A DNA stretch of 64,000 bases from Pinirhizobacter soli (GCF_015905305.1 NZ_JADZLQ010000005.1:1-64000); one strand, 5' to 3'. Positions 52,101-62,325 are shown, numbered from the stretch's first letter. The notes: generated from the sequence alone by a model not told the origin. Made by a program: numbers and translations.

Positions 52101-55100
52101 GGACAGGTTCTCCGGAAGCAGGCGCCGCGGGTGCGGTGCGGGCATGCCGCCCGTGGATGATGGCGAAAACGACAGGTACGAAAAGAAGCGTGGCCGCGGT
52201 GGCGAACACCAGGCCGCCGATCACCGCGCGGCCCAGGGGGGCGTTCTGCTCGCCGCCCTCGCCCAGCCCCAGGGCCATGGGCGCCATGCCGATGATCATG
52301 GCCAGCGCCGTCATCAGCACCGGGCGGAAGCGCACGAAGCCCGCTTCCAGTGCCGCCTTGGCGGCGTCGCCATGCAGGGCCAGCTGCTCGCGGCAGAAAC
52401 TCACCACCAGGATCGAGTTGGCCGTGGCCACGCCCATGCACATGATGGCGCCGGTAAGCGCGGGCACCGAAAGCGTGGTGTGCGTGGCGAAGAGTATCCA
52501 GATGATGCCGGCCAGCGCGGCGGGCAGCGCCGTGATGATCACGAACGGATCGCTCCAAGACTGGAAATTCACCACGATCAGGAGATAGATCAGCACCACC
52601 GCGCCGAGCAGGCCGAGGATCAGGCCGCTGAAGGCGTTGTTCATCGTCTGCACCTGGCCCAACAAGGCCATGCTCGAGCCCTTGGGCAATTCCTTCTGGT
52701 GGGCGTCGATGATCTTCTGGATGTCCGCGGCCACGGCGCCGAGGTCGCGATCCTGCGTGGTGGCGAAGATCTCCACCACCGGCTGGATGTTGTACTGGGT
52801 CACCACCGCGTTGGAGTTGGTGCGCGTGAGCTTGGCAAAGCCGCCCAGGATCTGCGAACCACCCGGGCCGGACACTTGCAGGTTCTCAAGCGCCGGCAGG
52901 CTGTCCAGGCTGTACTGCGGCGTCTGCATCACGATCGGATAGGAGATCTGGTTCTGCGGGTTCAGCCAATACGTCGGGGCGACCTGGCTGGAGCCTGCGA
53001 AGTTCACGCCCAGGCTGTTGGTGACGTCACGCTCGGTCAGGCCCACCAGCTGCGCGCGAGTGCGGTCGACGTCCACGTTGAACACCGGGTTCTGCTGCGA
53101 CTGCTGGATGCGCGCATCGGCAACGCCGGGAACGCGGCGGATCTCGCGCAGCACCTTGTTGGCGAAGTCGAAGTTCGCGCCGATGTTGTTGCCGCGAATC
53201 TGCAGGTCCACCGGCGCGGGCGAACCGAAGTTCAGGATCTGGCTGATGATGTCCGCCGGTGGGAAGGAGAACGTCACGCCGGGGAATTCACGCGGCAGCC
53301 GTTCGCGGAAGGCCTTGACGTACTTGGCCGTGGGCGCGTGGTCTTCCTTCAGCGCGATCTGGATATCGCCGTCCTGCTCGCCGATGGTGCCGGTGTTGTT
53401 GTAGGCATTGTTGATGCCCGAGATCGACAGGCCGATGTTGTCCACCACCGTGCCCAGTTCGTCCTCGGGAACCATGCGGCGGACCGACGCCTGGATGTCG
53501 GCGAAGATGCGCGCGGTTTCCTCCACCCGGGTACCCACCGGCGCCCGGACGTGCATCAGGATCTGGCCCGAATCCACCGCCGGGAAGAAATTCTTGCCCA
53601 GGAACGGCACCAGCGCGAAGGTCGCCACCACGAATACCAGAAAGCCGATCACGAACACCTTGCGGTATTCCAGTACCAGCGCCAGCATCCCGTGGTAACC
53701 ACCACGGATGTTTTCAAAGCGCTTTTCGAAACCACGCTGGAAACGCACCAGCGGATTGCGCGACGGCGCCATCGAATGGCCATGCTCTTCACCGGCCTGG
53801 TGCTTGTGCAGCAGGTAGTTGGCCATGGTCGGCACCAGGGTGCGCGACAGGATGAAGCTGGCCACCATGGCGAACATCACAGCCTCGGCCATCGGCACGA
53901 ACAGGAAGCGCGCCACGCCGTTCAAGAAGAACATCGGCACGAACACGATGCAGATGCACAACAACGATACGAACGCCGGCGTGACGATCTGCGCCGCGCC
54001 ATCGAGGATGGATTCCTCCACCTCCTTGCCTTGCTCAAGATGCCAGTTGATGTTCTCGATGGTCACCGTGGCATCGTCCACCAGGATGCCCACCGCCAGC
54101 GCCAGGCCGCCGAGAGTCATGATGTTCAAGGTTTCACCGATGGCTGATAGCGCCGCGATGGAACCTAAGATGGCCAGCGGGATGGAAATGGCGATGATCA
54201 CCGTGGAGCGCCAGCTGCCCAGGAACAGCAGGATCATCAGGCTGGTCAGCGCCGCGGCAATCACGCCTTCCTTCGCTACGCCTGAAATCGCACCGGAGAC
54301 GAACAGCGACTGATCGCCGATGGGGGATATCTTCAGCGTATCGGGAAGGGTCGGGGCGATTTCCTTCACCTTGTCCTTCACGCCGGCGATGATCGCAAGC
54401 GTCGAGGCCGAACCGTTCTTCAGGATGGTCATCAGCGCCGAACGGTTGCCGTCCACGTGCACGATGTTGGTCTGCGGCGGCGCGCCATCGCGCACGTGGG
54501 CCACGTCGCGGATGTACACGGTGGTGCCGTTGGCCGTCTTGATCGGCAGGTTGCCCAGGTCGGCGATGTCGCTCGGTGCGTTGTTGAGCTGAAGCGTGTA
54601 TTCGTAATCGCCGATCTTCTGCGTACCGATCGGGATGATCAGGTTCTGCGCGGCCAGGGCGTTGGCGATGTCCTGCGCGGACAAGCCGCGTGCCTGCAAG
54701 GCCGCCGGATCGATATCGATCTGCACCTGGCGCGACTTGCCACCGAAGGGATACGGCACCGACGCGCCCGCCACCGAGGTCATCGGTGGACGAATGGCGT
54801 TAAGGCCCAGGTCGCCCAGGTTCTGTTCCGTCAGCCCCTTGCCCGACAGCGCCAGCTGGATGATCGGCACGGTGGAGGCGTTGTAGTTCAGGATCAGCGG
54901 CGGCGTAATACCCGGCGGCAACTGTTTGAGCAGCGTCTGCGCCACGGCAGTGACCTGCGCGTTGGCGGTACGGATATCCACCGTGGGCTGGAAGAAGATC
55001 TTGATGATGCCGAAGCCGGAGATCGACGATGCCTCAAGGTGCTCCACGTCGTTTACCGTGGTGGTAAGCACGCGTTCGAACGGCGAGGAAATCCGCCCTG

Positions 55101-55281
55101 CCACCTGGTCGGGCGGCAGGCCGGTGTACTGCCACACCACGCTGATCACCGGGATCTTGATATCCGGGAAGATGTCGGTGGGCGTACGCATGGCCGAGAG
55201 CGGGCCGATGATCAGGATCAGCAACGCGAGGACGATGAAGGTATACGGCCGCGTCAGCGCGATCCGGACAATTCCAATCAT
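52093..55281 (-). CDS. RND efflux permease (AcrB/MexB-like superfamily)
   Basis: A 1062-residue proton-driven inner-membrane exporter with the twelve-helix, two-pore-domain plan. Visible are IRIALTRPYTFIVLALLILIIG-type first helix, PTDIFPDIKIPVISVVWQYTG, the charge-relay aspartates in VGILVDDATVTIENI, and GAIMCMGVATANSILVVSF in the second half. It lies closer to the multidrug than to the heavy-metal branch by eye, but substrates are not readable. It is the first gene of the efflux operon, before its adaptor, an order less usual than adaptor-permease-channel. Confidence 0.95.
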   Translation of the reverse strand: MIGIVRIALTRPYTFIVLALLILIIGPLSAMRTPTDIFPDIKIPVISVVWQYTGLPPDQVAGRISSPFERVLTTTVNDVEHLEASSISGFGIIKIFFQPTVDIRTANAQVTAVAQTLLKQLPPGITPPLILNYNASTVPIIQLALSGKGLTEQNLGDLGLNAIRPPMTSVAGASVPYPFGGKSRQVQIDIDPAALQARGLSAQDIANALAAQNLIIPIGTQKIGDYEYTLQLNNAPSDIADLGNLPIKTANGTTVYIRDVAHVRDGAPPQTNIVHVDGNRSALMTILKNGSASTLAIIAGVKDKVKEIAPTLPDTLKISPIGDQSLFVSGAISGVAKEGVIAAALTSLMILLFLGSWRSTVIIAISIPLAILGSIAALSAIGETLNIMTLGGLALAVGILVDDATVTIENINWHLEQGKEVEESILDGAAQIVTPAFVSLLCICIVFVPMFFLNGVARFLFVPMAEAVMFAMVASFILSRTLVPTMANYLLHKHQAGEEHGHSMAPSRNPLVRFQRGFEKRFENIRGGYHGMLALVLEYRKVFVIGFLVFVVATFALVPFLGKNFFPAVDSGQILMHVRAPVGTRVEETARIFADIQASVRRMVPEDELGTVVDNIGLSISGINNAYNNTGTIGEQDGDIQIALKEDHAPTAKYVKAFRERLPREFPGVTFSFPPADIISQILNFGSPAPVDLQIRGNNIGANFDFANKVLREIRRVPGVADARIQQSQQNPVFNVDVDRTRAQLVGLTERDVTNSLGVNFAGSSQVAPTYWLNPQNQISYPIVMQTPQYSLDSLPALENLQVSGPGGSQILGGFAKLTRTNSNAVVTQYNIQPVVEIFATTQDRDLGAVAADIQKIIDAHQKELPKGSSMALLGQVQTMNNAFSGLILGLLGAVVLIYLLIVVNFQSWSDPFVIITALPAALAGIIWILFATHTTLSVPALTGAIMCMGVATANSILVVSFCREQLALHGDAAKAALEAGFVRFRPVLMTALAMIIGMAPMALGLGEGGEQNAPLGRAVIGGLVFATAATLLFVPVVFAIIHGRHARTAPAAPASGEPVHV

Positions 55282-55377
55282 GGGGAGTGTTTCCCGGCGC
55301 TGGGAAAGGGCGCCGACCTGCTTATTTTGCCATGCAGCATAAATATCCGGCCCGCCGGATCGATGAAGATTGTTTCA

Positions 55378-55398
55378 TCATTCAAATAAATTGAATGA
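55378..55398. promoter_or_regulatory. Inverted repeat upstream of the efflux operon
   Basis: TCATTCAA (55378-55385) and TTGAATGA (55391-55398) form a perfect 8-bp inverted repeat around ATAAA. It lies about 100 bases upstream of the RND start and 30 bases after the histidine kinase stop, so it may be the operator for the adjacent response regulator, or a 3' hairpin of the kinase transcript. Confidence 0.45.
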
Positions 55399-55429
55399 AA
55401 GACGCAGGAAAGTTTGGACGTCTTTACGT

Positions 55430-56806
55430 TTAGCCGACGGCTGACGCCGCAGGTCCGAAACGCATGCGGATACGTGCGCCGTGGCCGTCACCGCCCACTT
55501 CCAGGCCGTAGCCATGCAGGCGCGCGATGGCGCTGACAATGGAAAGCCCCAGGCCCGAGCCGGGTGTGCTGCGGCTGCCGTCGCCGCGGTAGAAGCGCAG
55601 CAGCACCGCTTCCCTCTCACCTTCAGGGATACCCGGGCCGCTATCGCCCACCTCGATGTAGCCGCCGTCATCGTCGTTGGCGCTGCGCAAGGTCACCATG
55701 CCGCCGGCGGGGGTGAATTTGATCGCATTGCCCACCAGGTTCGCCAAGGCCTCGAACAACAGCTGCGGATCGCCGCGCGTGGCGGGCATCGGTTGCAGGT
55801 CCAGTTCGAAGCGCTGGCCACGGTCTTCGGCCAGCGGGCCATAGAACTCGTGCACCTGGCGCATCACATCGGCGAGGTCGATCGGCTGGAAACAGGCGCT
55901 GCGCTGCCCGTCCTCCAGTTCCGAGATGCGCAACAGGGCGCGGAAACGCGCCATCAGGGCGTCGATGTCGGCAAGGCACGCGTCCAGCGATGCGGCCTCT
56001 TCGGGCCCTTTGAGCTGTTGCTGCGTGCGGTAAAGACGGGCGCGCAGGTGGGTGAGCGGGGTGCGCAGGTCGTGGGCGATGTTGTCGCACACGCCTTTGA
56101 CCTCGCCCATCAGCCGCTCGATCTCGGCCAGCATGGTGTTGACGATGCCAGCCAGAAGATCGATCTCATCGCCTCTGCCACTGACAGGAAGGCGCCGCGA
56201 AAGATCGCCGCGCTGGATCGGTTCGGCTGCCAGCTGCATCTGCCGGATACGCCTGGCCGGCGCGCGGCTCAGCAGGAAGCCGCCCAGCAGCCCGGGAATA
56301 AGCGTAAGTGTCAGCCCCCATAACAGGCCGCGGCGCATGATCGCGCCCAGGCCATCGATGGTGCGCGAATCCTTCGCGGCCACCAGACGCCGGCCGTCAG
56401 GGAGTGTCATCACCACCGCGCGCGAGCGTACGGGACGGCCCACCACGGGATGCAGGGCACCCGATTCAACCACGTGCACCAGGCCATCGACCGGCAGTTC
56501 AGCCGGTAGCGCGCTGACGTTACCGGCAATGCGACGGCCGTGGTCATCGAAGAGGCCCAGCCACATCACGCCGGCTGGATCGATCGTTACCGCGTTCTCG
56601 ATGGCACCCTTCAATCCCGACGGTTCCGAGCGCGACAACAGCGTAATGCGTTGCTGCAGCATGGTATCGATCACGCCGGAAAGGTAACGCGACGATTCAA
56701 ATTGCACGGCACCGAGCAGGACCACGCACCAGATGGCGAACAGGCCGCCGTAGATGAGCATCAACCGCGAGGTGGCGGCGCTCCAGACTTCAGTCAGCGG
56801 GCGCAA
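55430..56806 (-). CDS. Sensor histidine kinase
   Basis: A 458-residue membrane kinase: helix 1 at about 14-34, a periplasmic sensor of about 125 residues, helix 2 at about 160-180, HAMP, then HisKA with phospho-acceptor His245 (NIAHDLRTPLTHL). The ATPase has NLVGNAIKFTP, DSGPGIP and GSGLGLSI. The first codon compatible with the N terminus is TTG at 56806, inside the end of the regulator gene (17-base overlap); ATG at 56761 is an alternative that would shorten the first helix. Likely controls the efflux operon just downstream. Confidence 0.92.
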   Translation of the reverse strand: MRPLTEVWSAATSRLMLIYGGLFAIWCVVLLGAVQFESSRYLSGVIDTMLQQRITLLSRSEPSGLKGAIENAVTIDPAGVMWLGLFDDHGRRIAGNVSALPAELPVDGLVHVVESGALHPVVGRPVRSRAVVMTLPDGRRLVAAKDSRTIDGLGAIMRRGLLWGLTLTLIPGLLGGFLLSRAPARRIRQMQLAAEPIQRGDLSRRLPVSGRGDEIDLLAGIVNTMLAEIERLMGEVKGVCDNIAHDLRTPLTHLRARLYRTQQQLKGPEEAASLDACLADIDALMARFRALLRISELEDGQRSACFQPIDLADVMRQVHEFYGPLAEDRGQRFELDLQPMPATRGDPQLLFEALANLVGNAIKFTPAGGMVTLRSANDDDGGYIEVGDSGPGIPEGEREAVLLRFYRGDGSRSTPGSGLGLSIVSAIARLHGYGLEVGGDGHGARIRMRFGPAASAVG

Positions 56807-57473
56807 TGACGTATCCCGAACCGCGAATGGTACGAATGAGAGACGACTGCCCCGGCTGATCGATCTTCCGGCGCAGCCGGCCGATATGCACGTCGATCAC
56901 ATTGGTGCCCGGATCGAAATGGAAGCCCCAGACATGCTCGAAGATCATCGTGCGCGTCAGCACCTGGCCGGCATGGCGCATGAGGAATTCAAGCAAGCGG
57001 TATTCGGTGGGCTGAAGCGGCAGTTCCTGGCCGGCACGATTGGCCGCATGGGTCACCAGGTCCAGTTCCAGGTCCGCCACGCGCAACCGGTTGACGCCAC
57101 TCTCGCCGACCTGGCGCCGACGCAGCAGTACCTCGGCACGGGCGGACATCTCGTCCGGGGCGAACGGCTTGGTCAGGTAATCGTCGCCTCCCGCGCGTAA
57201 CCCGCGAACGCGCTCGTCGACATCGCTCAGCGCACTGATCATCAAGACTGGCGTATCGACTTGAGCGCGCCGAAGCGCGGCCACAACATCGATTCCGTCC
57301 ATCCCGGGCAACATCCGGTCCAGCGTGATCAGGTCGAATTTCCCTTCCAGTGCCCGGTCCAGGCCATGTCGCCCATCCGCGACCCACTCCGCCACCATGC
57401 CGTGCACGACCAGCTCCGCGACAATTTCACGGGCAGTGACTTCATCGTCTTCGATGATTAAAGCGCGCGGCAT
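56790..57473 (-). CDS. OmpR-family response regulator
   Basis: A 227-residue two-domain regulator. Receiver: acidic pair ED at 8-9 (IIEDDEV), phospho-acceptor D52 (LITLDRMLPGMDG), switch Thr/Ser in LMISAL and Lys in YLTKPFAPDE. DNA-binding: winged helix with LPLQPTEYRLLEFLMRHAGQVLTRTMI and VDVHIGRLRRKID. It is transcribed together with the overlapping kinase gene, and the efflux operon follows 148 bases after the kinase stop. Confidence 0.95.
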   Translation of the reverse strand: MPRALIIEDDEVTAREIVAELVVHGMVAEWVADGRHGLDRALEGKFDLITLDRMLPGMDGIDVVAALRRAQVDTPVLMISALSDVDERVRGLRAGGDDYLTKPFAPDEMSARAEVLLRRRQVGESGVNRLRVADLELDLVTHAANRAGQELPLQPTEYRLLEFLMRHAGQVLTRTMIFEHVWGFHFDPGTNVIDVHIGRLRRKIDQPGQSSLIRTIRGSGYVIAPAD

Positions 57474-57640
57474 ATGTTGAGTCCTCGTGGAGCCTCGTAA
57501 AGTCGGGGCAGGCAGGCGCTGGCCGACTCCGGGAATGATACGCCTGGACCTGCCGCTACTGCGAAATCCGGCTATCAGGACCTCGAACCAATCGCAAGAA
57601 CTCGTGCCCGTTGCCAGCCACGAGCTCCCGCGAACAGAGG

Positions 57641-58480
57641 TCAGAGAGTGGTTTGGGCGATGACCAGAGACTTCGGACTCGCATTTCCCGCCAGGTCGAC
57701 GGCCTCGACATTAACCAAGTGTCGCGTATTCGGGCGCAGGTCCGACAACTTGACTGAAGTCACGCCCTCATCGAGAACGTAGGTCTGTCGGGCCAATGTG
57801 ACGCGATAGCGAACGCCGTCCGAACCGCCTGGCGCATCTTTGACGGGATCCCAGCGAATGGTGGCAGTATCGGCGCCGACGGACTCCAGCAATGCACGCG
57901 GCGCCACCGGTGCTTCGCGATCTTGCTCTGCGCCGGGCAGTACGATTAGCTGGGCCGTTTCAGTGAGCTGGGATCCATCTTCGTACTCCACGCGGATGTC
58001 GAGACGGGCAGGACCAAGCCGTGTCGGTTGGGGGAGAATGATGGGGAGTTGGTGAAACGACTCGAATGGCGGATTGTGCTCCGAAAGCACTTCACCGTTG
58101 AAGTGGACGCCCACGCGCCTGATCGGCCCGCCCCACATCGGGTAGACGAACCCGTAGCCCGCCGCTGGCCTGACACCCTGGTAGAGAACGAGGCCATTCA
58201 TCGGATCGAAGATCATGGCAGGTCGACTGCGTCCTTCACAGCGCCCAAGCAGTTCGAAATCGTTCGGGCTGTTTGGATACATCGGTTCGTAGCCGCGAGC
58301 GATGGCGACAGACGTCCGATAAAGGAAGCCCCGGTAAAAAAAGGCCTCGCCCTGGGGATATCCCGAAGCGTTGGTCCAGTGCGGAACTCCAGCGCAATCG
58401 ACCTCGGGGATGGCAGCCTGAGCGGTGCCTGCAAAGGCAACGGCGCAAAGCGCGGCGAGCAGCAAATGTTTGGGTTTCAT
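57641..58480 (-). CDS. Secreted protein with CBM5/12-like and fibronectin type III domains
   Basis: A 279-residue exported protein. The signal peptide ends near GTAQAA. The mature N terminus (CAGVPHW-TNASGYPQGEAFFYRGFLYR) matches the spacing of chitin-binding CBM5/12 modules: Cys, Trp, Tyr-Pro-x-Gly-Glu, Phe-Tyr-x-Gly-x-x-Tyr. The middle 90 residues are of unknown fold. The C-terminal 85 residues form an FN3 domain (VAPRALLESVGADTATIRWDPV, ending LRPNTRHLVNVEAVDLAGN). ATG at 58480 has AAGGA upstream. No catalytic domain is seen, so a polysaccharide-binding role is inferred. Confidence 0.75.
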   Translation of the reverse strand: MKPKHLLLAALCAVAFAGTAQAAIPEVDCAGVPHWTNASGYPQGEAFFYRGFLYRTSVAIARGYEPMYPNSPNDFELLGRCEGRSRPAMIFDPMNGLVLYQGVRPAAGYGFVYPMWGGPIRRVGVHFNGEVLSEHNPPFESFHQLPIILPQPTRLGPARLDIRVEYEDGSQLTETAQLIVLPGAEQDREAPVAPRALLESVGADTATIRWDPVKDAPGGSDGVRYRVTLARQTYVLDEGVTSVKLSDLRPNTRHLVNVEAVDLAGNASPKSLVIAQTTL

Positions 58481-58674
58481 GGCATTTCCTTATGGGGTAC
58501 GAGACCATCAGTCGCACGCCAAAAATGGTTTGCGACGCAATATTGTCCCAAGGGAACGGCTCATGACGTAGCGGTGCACGCGGCACTACAGCTACCGAAA
58601 ATAGCACCGTGCTTCGACGGTGGCGCGGCCGTGCCCGACAGCCTGCACCGGCAATGCGCCCAAGTCTTGCCGAC

Positions 58675-58701
58675 AAAAAAACGGCCCCCGAAGGAGCCGT
58701 T
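58675..58701 (-). terminator. Intrinsic terminator of rpoH
   Basis: On the minus strand AACGGCTCC pairs with GGGGCCGTT (one mismatch) across a TTCG loop and is followed by a run of T. It lies 27 bases after the rpoH stop at 58728. Confidence 0.9.
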
Positions 58702-58727
58702 CTTGTTGTGGCATGGATCTGATTGCC

Positions 58728-59588
<861 letters not shown>

Positions 59589-59616
59589 GAACTGACCTCC
59601 AAATAATTCGTCGAAT

Positions 59617-59643
59617 TTAGCACTCCAGGGGTTGGAGTGCTAA
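59617..59643. promoter_or_regulatory. CIRCE element (HrcA operator)
   Basis: TTAGCACTC (59617-59625), nine bases, GAGTGCTAA (59635-59643): a perfect match to the CIRCE consensus. It sits directly upstream of rpoH, between the end of ung and the rpoH ribosome site, so HrcA should repress transcription of the heat-shock sigma factor. Confidence 0.95.
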
Positions 59644-59670
59644 AGGTGCCATTCGTTCCCGGCCCCTTTA

Positions 59671-59690
59671 TCTGTACGCAATAGTACAGA
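59671..59690. promoter_or_regulatory. Palindrome in the rpoH upstream region
   Basis: TCTGTAC and GTACAGA form a perfect 7-bp inverted repeat around GCAATA. It lies 27 bases upstream of the CIRCE in the rpoH direction and could be part of the promoter or an operator. The protein that would bind is unknown. Confidence 0.4.
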
Positions 59691-59797
59691 AATTGGGTGC
59701 CGATGTCCAGTGGAAGACCCGGCCAGAGGGGGATGTCTTTCAGCAGGGGTCGGGAAACCGCATGAAACCTGGGCCGAAGACGGGCCGGCCGCCGGGA

Positions 59798-60505
59798 CTA
59801 CCGGGGCTCGAGCTGGGCCTTGGCTGGCAAGGACCAATCGATCGGGGCCTTGCCGTGCTCTTCCAGGTAGGCATTGGCCGCGGAAAAATGCCCGCAGCCC
59901 AGGAACCCCCGGTGCGCCGACAGCGGCGAGGGATGCACCGCTTTCAGCACCCGGTGCCTGTGAGTGTCGATCAGCTGCCCTTTGCGTTGCGCATAGGACC
60001 CCCACAGCATGAACACGATGCCCTCGCGTTCGCGGTTCAGGGCATCGATCGCCGCATCGGTGAACCCTTCCCAACCCTTGCCCTGGTGGGAGTTGGCGTT
60101 GCCCCGCTCCACGGTGAGCACCGCGTTGAGCAGCAAGACGCCGCGGTCGGCCCATGGGGTAAGGCAGCCGTGATCGGGCGGTGCAATAGCCAGGTCGCGC
60201 TGGATTTCCTTGAAGATGTTCTGCAGCGACGGCGGAACCTGCACGCCGGGGCGTACCGAAAAACAAAGCCCGTGCGCCTGGTTCGGACCGTGATAAGGAT
60301 CCTGCCCGAGGATCACCACGCGCACCTGCTCGAACGGCGTGTGCTCGAACGCGGCGAAGATGTCCGGCCCTGGTGGGTAGATCACCTTGCCGGCCTGTTT
60401 CTCCGCGCGCAGGAACGCCGACAACGCCTGCATCTCCGGCCTTTCAAGATAGTCGCCAATGCGGGCCTTCCAGGAAGGCGCAAGCTTCACACGCTCGTTG
60501 CTCAT
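59798..60505 (-). CDS. ung: Uracil-DNA glycosylase
   Basis: Excises uracil from DNA. The 235-residue enzyme has the water-activating loop [31 protein letters not shown], the Leu-intercalation loop [11 protein letters not shown], and WGSYAQ. Full length family-1 UDG. ATG at 60505 overlaps the stop of the upstream response regulator by 4 bases, so the two are coupled, an unusual pairing. Confidence 0.96.
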   Translation of the reverse strand: MSNERVKLAPSWKARIGDYLERPEMQALSAFLRAEKQAGKVIYPPGPDIFAAFEHTPFEQVRVVILGQDPYHGPNQAHGLCFSVRPGVQVPPSLQNIFKEIQRDLAIAPPDHGCLTPWADRGVLLLNAVLTVERGNANSHQGKGWEGFTDAAIDALNREREGIVFMLWGSYAQRKGQLIDTHRHRVLKAVHPSPLSAHRGFLGCGHFSAANAYLEEHGKAPIDWSLPAKAQLEPR

Positions 60506-61353
60506 GCGGCGGAAGTGAGTCGCTCGCGCAGATGCAGGGCCACGCGCAGCTGGAACAGCAGCTTGGTGATCAGGCGCTTTTCCTCGATCGGCTTGACCAC
60601 CAGGTCGTTAGCGCCGCCGCGCAACAGCGCGGACTGGTTCTGGGCGTTTTCATCGCCCGTCATCACCAGCACCGGCAGCTGGCCCTTGCCGTAACCGAAC
60701 TCGCCACGGATGCGGCTTAACAGGTCCGCGCCGGTGAGCTCGCCCTTCAGGCTGACATCGGTAAGCACGATGTCGCAGCCCAGCTTGCCCTGCACGCGGG
60801 CGGTGTCCAGCCGGGCCAGCGCATCTTCCACGCTGATCACGTGATGCACGGTGAGGCCGTATTTCTCCATCATGCGGCGCGTGGCCAGGGCCACCACGCG
60901 GCTGTCTTCGACGTATAGCACTTCGCCTTCGGCGCCACCCTCAGGCTTGACGTAGCCCTTGATGAACTCGGCCAGGGCGCTGAATCCCAGCGCCTTGTCG
61001 AAGTAGTCGGTGATGAACTCGCCCAGCTCGCGGCGCTGCAGGCGTTGTTCGACGTCGCCGGACACCACCACGATGGGTACGTAGATCTGCGGGGCCGTCT
61101 CGCGGACGATACGCGCCAGTTCGAGGCCGTCCATGTCGGGCAGGCGCAGGGCGACGGTAATGAAATCCACCACGCCTCGGGAAAGATGCTCCTGCGCTTC
61201 GGCGCCGCTGCCGCAGGCGACGATCTCCACGCCGGGAAGCTCGGCGGCAAGCACCCGGGTGATCAGCTGCCACACCACGCGTGAACCGTCGACGATCAAC
61301 ACGCGCGGAGGCGTGGCGTCCTGGGCAGCATTCGCATCGTTGGCGGCGGTCAT
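60502..61353 (-). CDS. Dual-receiver response regulator
   Basis: A 283-residue protein made of two receiver domains and no output domain. The C-terminal receiver is complete: acidic pair E149/D150, phospho-acceptor D199 (VLTDVSL), Thr in VLVMTGD and Lys in VVKPIEE. The N-terminal receiver is degenerate: Ala68 occupies the phospho-acceptor position ([12 protein letters not shown]) and only one acidic residue (VDG) remains of the pair. ATG at 61353 (a GTG at 61356 is adjacent). It lies 6 bases after ftsX and overlaps ung. Confidence 0.88.
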   Translation of the reverse strand: MTAANDANAAQDATPPRVLIVDGSRVVWQLITRVLAAELPGVEIVACGSGAEAQEHLSRGVVDFITVALRLPDMDGLELARIVRETAPQIYVPIVVVSGDVEQRLQRRELGEFITDYFDKALGFSALAEFIKGYVKPEGGAEGEVLYVEDSRVVALATRRMMEKYGLTVHHVISVEDALARLDTARVQGKLGCDIVLTDVSLKGELTGADLLSRIRGEFGYGKGQLPVLVMTGDENAQNQSALLRGGANDLVVKPIEEKRLITKLLFQLRVALHLRERLTSAA

Positions 61354-61359
61354 CACGAC

Positions 61360-62325
61360 TTAAGGTGCCTTTCGCAGTTGCCGGGCGCTGACCAGGCGCG
61401 CGCCCAGCCAGCCGAGGAAAGCCGATAGTAGCGGGACGGCGAGCAACAGCCACGCCGGCAAGCCGCCAAAATCCATGCTGCCGCCGTAGGCGTCGGCCAG
61501 CCGGGCCACGGGGCCGGCCAGCGCCGCCTGCAGGCCCAGCGCCAGCACCACGGCCAGGATTCCGGCAAACAGACCGTACCAGAGCCCGGCGTAAAGATAA
61601 GGACGGCGGATGAACGGCCGGCTGGCGCCGATCAGCAGCAGCACGCCGATCTCGGCCGCCCGCCCCTGGATGTCGACCCGGATGGTATTTCCCACCACCA
61701 GGAGGGCGGCGATGCCCAGCAGCACCGCAAGTACCGTGACTGCGCGCGTGCCCACGCCTACCAGTGCATCCAGGCGGGCGCGCCAGCCGCCGTTGTCCTG
61801 GACCATGTCCACCCCGCCCATGTCGCGCAGTTCCTGCACCATCTTTCCGACCTGGTCCGCGGTGAGGCCAGGTTTCGGGTGCACCTTCAGCACAAAGGGC
61901 AGCGGGTTGTTGTCCAGATCCGCGATGGCGCCGGCAAAGCCCTGGGCCCGGGCCATCTCATCCAGGCCCTCCTTGGGCGTGACCACTTCCACCGCGCCGA
62001 TGTCCCGGCGCTCGCGCAGGATGTCGGCCAGCTGCTGGGCATTGGGCGCGGCGAGGGTTCCCTTCAGGAACACGCTGATGGTGTCGGCCTTGCCCAGCGA
62101 ATCGCCGATGCGCTGTACGTTGGCCAGCAACAGAAAGAACGCCAGCGGCAGCGACATGGCAAAGCCCATCACCGCCACGGTAAGGGCCGTGCCCAGCGGC
62201 CGGCTGGCCAGGCGGCGGAAGCTTGCGGCCATGCTCCAGCCATGGTGCTCGCGCCAGGCGTTGAAGCCGCCGGCCCGGGCGCGGGCCGTGACCGGTTTCC
62301 GGTTCTCGCGCACCGCCTCGTTCAT
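61360..62325 (-). CDS. ftsX: Cell division protein FtsX
   Basis: Membrane subunit of the FtsEX complex that activates septal murein hydrolases. The 321-residue protein has a cytoplasmic N terminus, helix 1 (ALTVAVMGFAMSLPLAFFLLLANV), a periplasmic domain of about 110 residues, and three C-terminal helices with the family motif NTIRVDIQGRAAEIGVLLLIGAS. It overlaps ftsE by 4 bases. Confidence 0.95.
   Translation of the reverse strand: MNEAVRENRKPVTARARAGGFNAWREHHGWSMAASFRRLASRPLGTALTVAVMGFAMSLPLAFFLLLANVQRIGDSLGKADTISVFLKGTLAAPNAQQLADILRERRDIGAVEVVTPKEGLDEMARAQGFAGAIADLDNNPLPFVLKVHPKPGLTADQVGKMVQELRDMGGVDMVQDNGGWRARLDALVGVGTRAVTVLAVLLGIAALLVVGNTIRVDIQGRAAEIGVLLLIGASRPFIRRPYLYAGLWYGLFAGILAVVLALGLQAALAGPVARLADAYGGSMDFGGLPAWLLLAVPLLSAFLGWLGARLVSARQLRKAP

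Noticed and set aside
59671-59690. LexA box
   Set aside because: The palindrome has CTGT and ACAG ten bases apart; the LexA operator needs eight. It is reported only as an unassigned palindrome.
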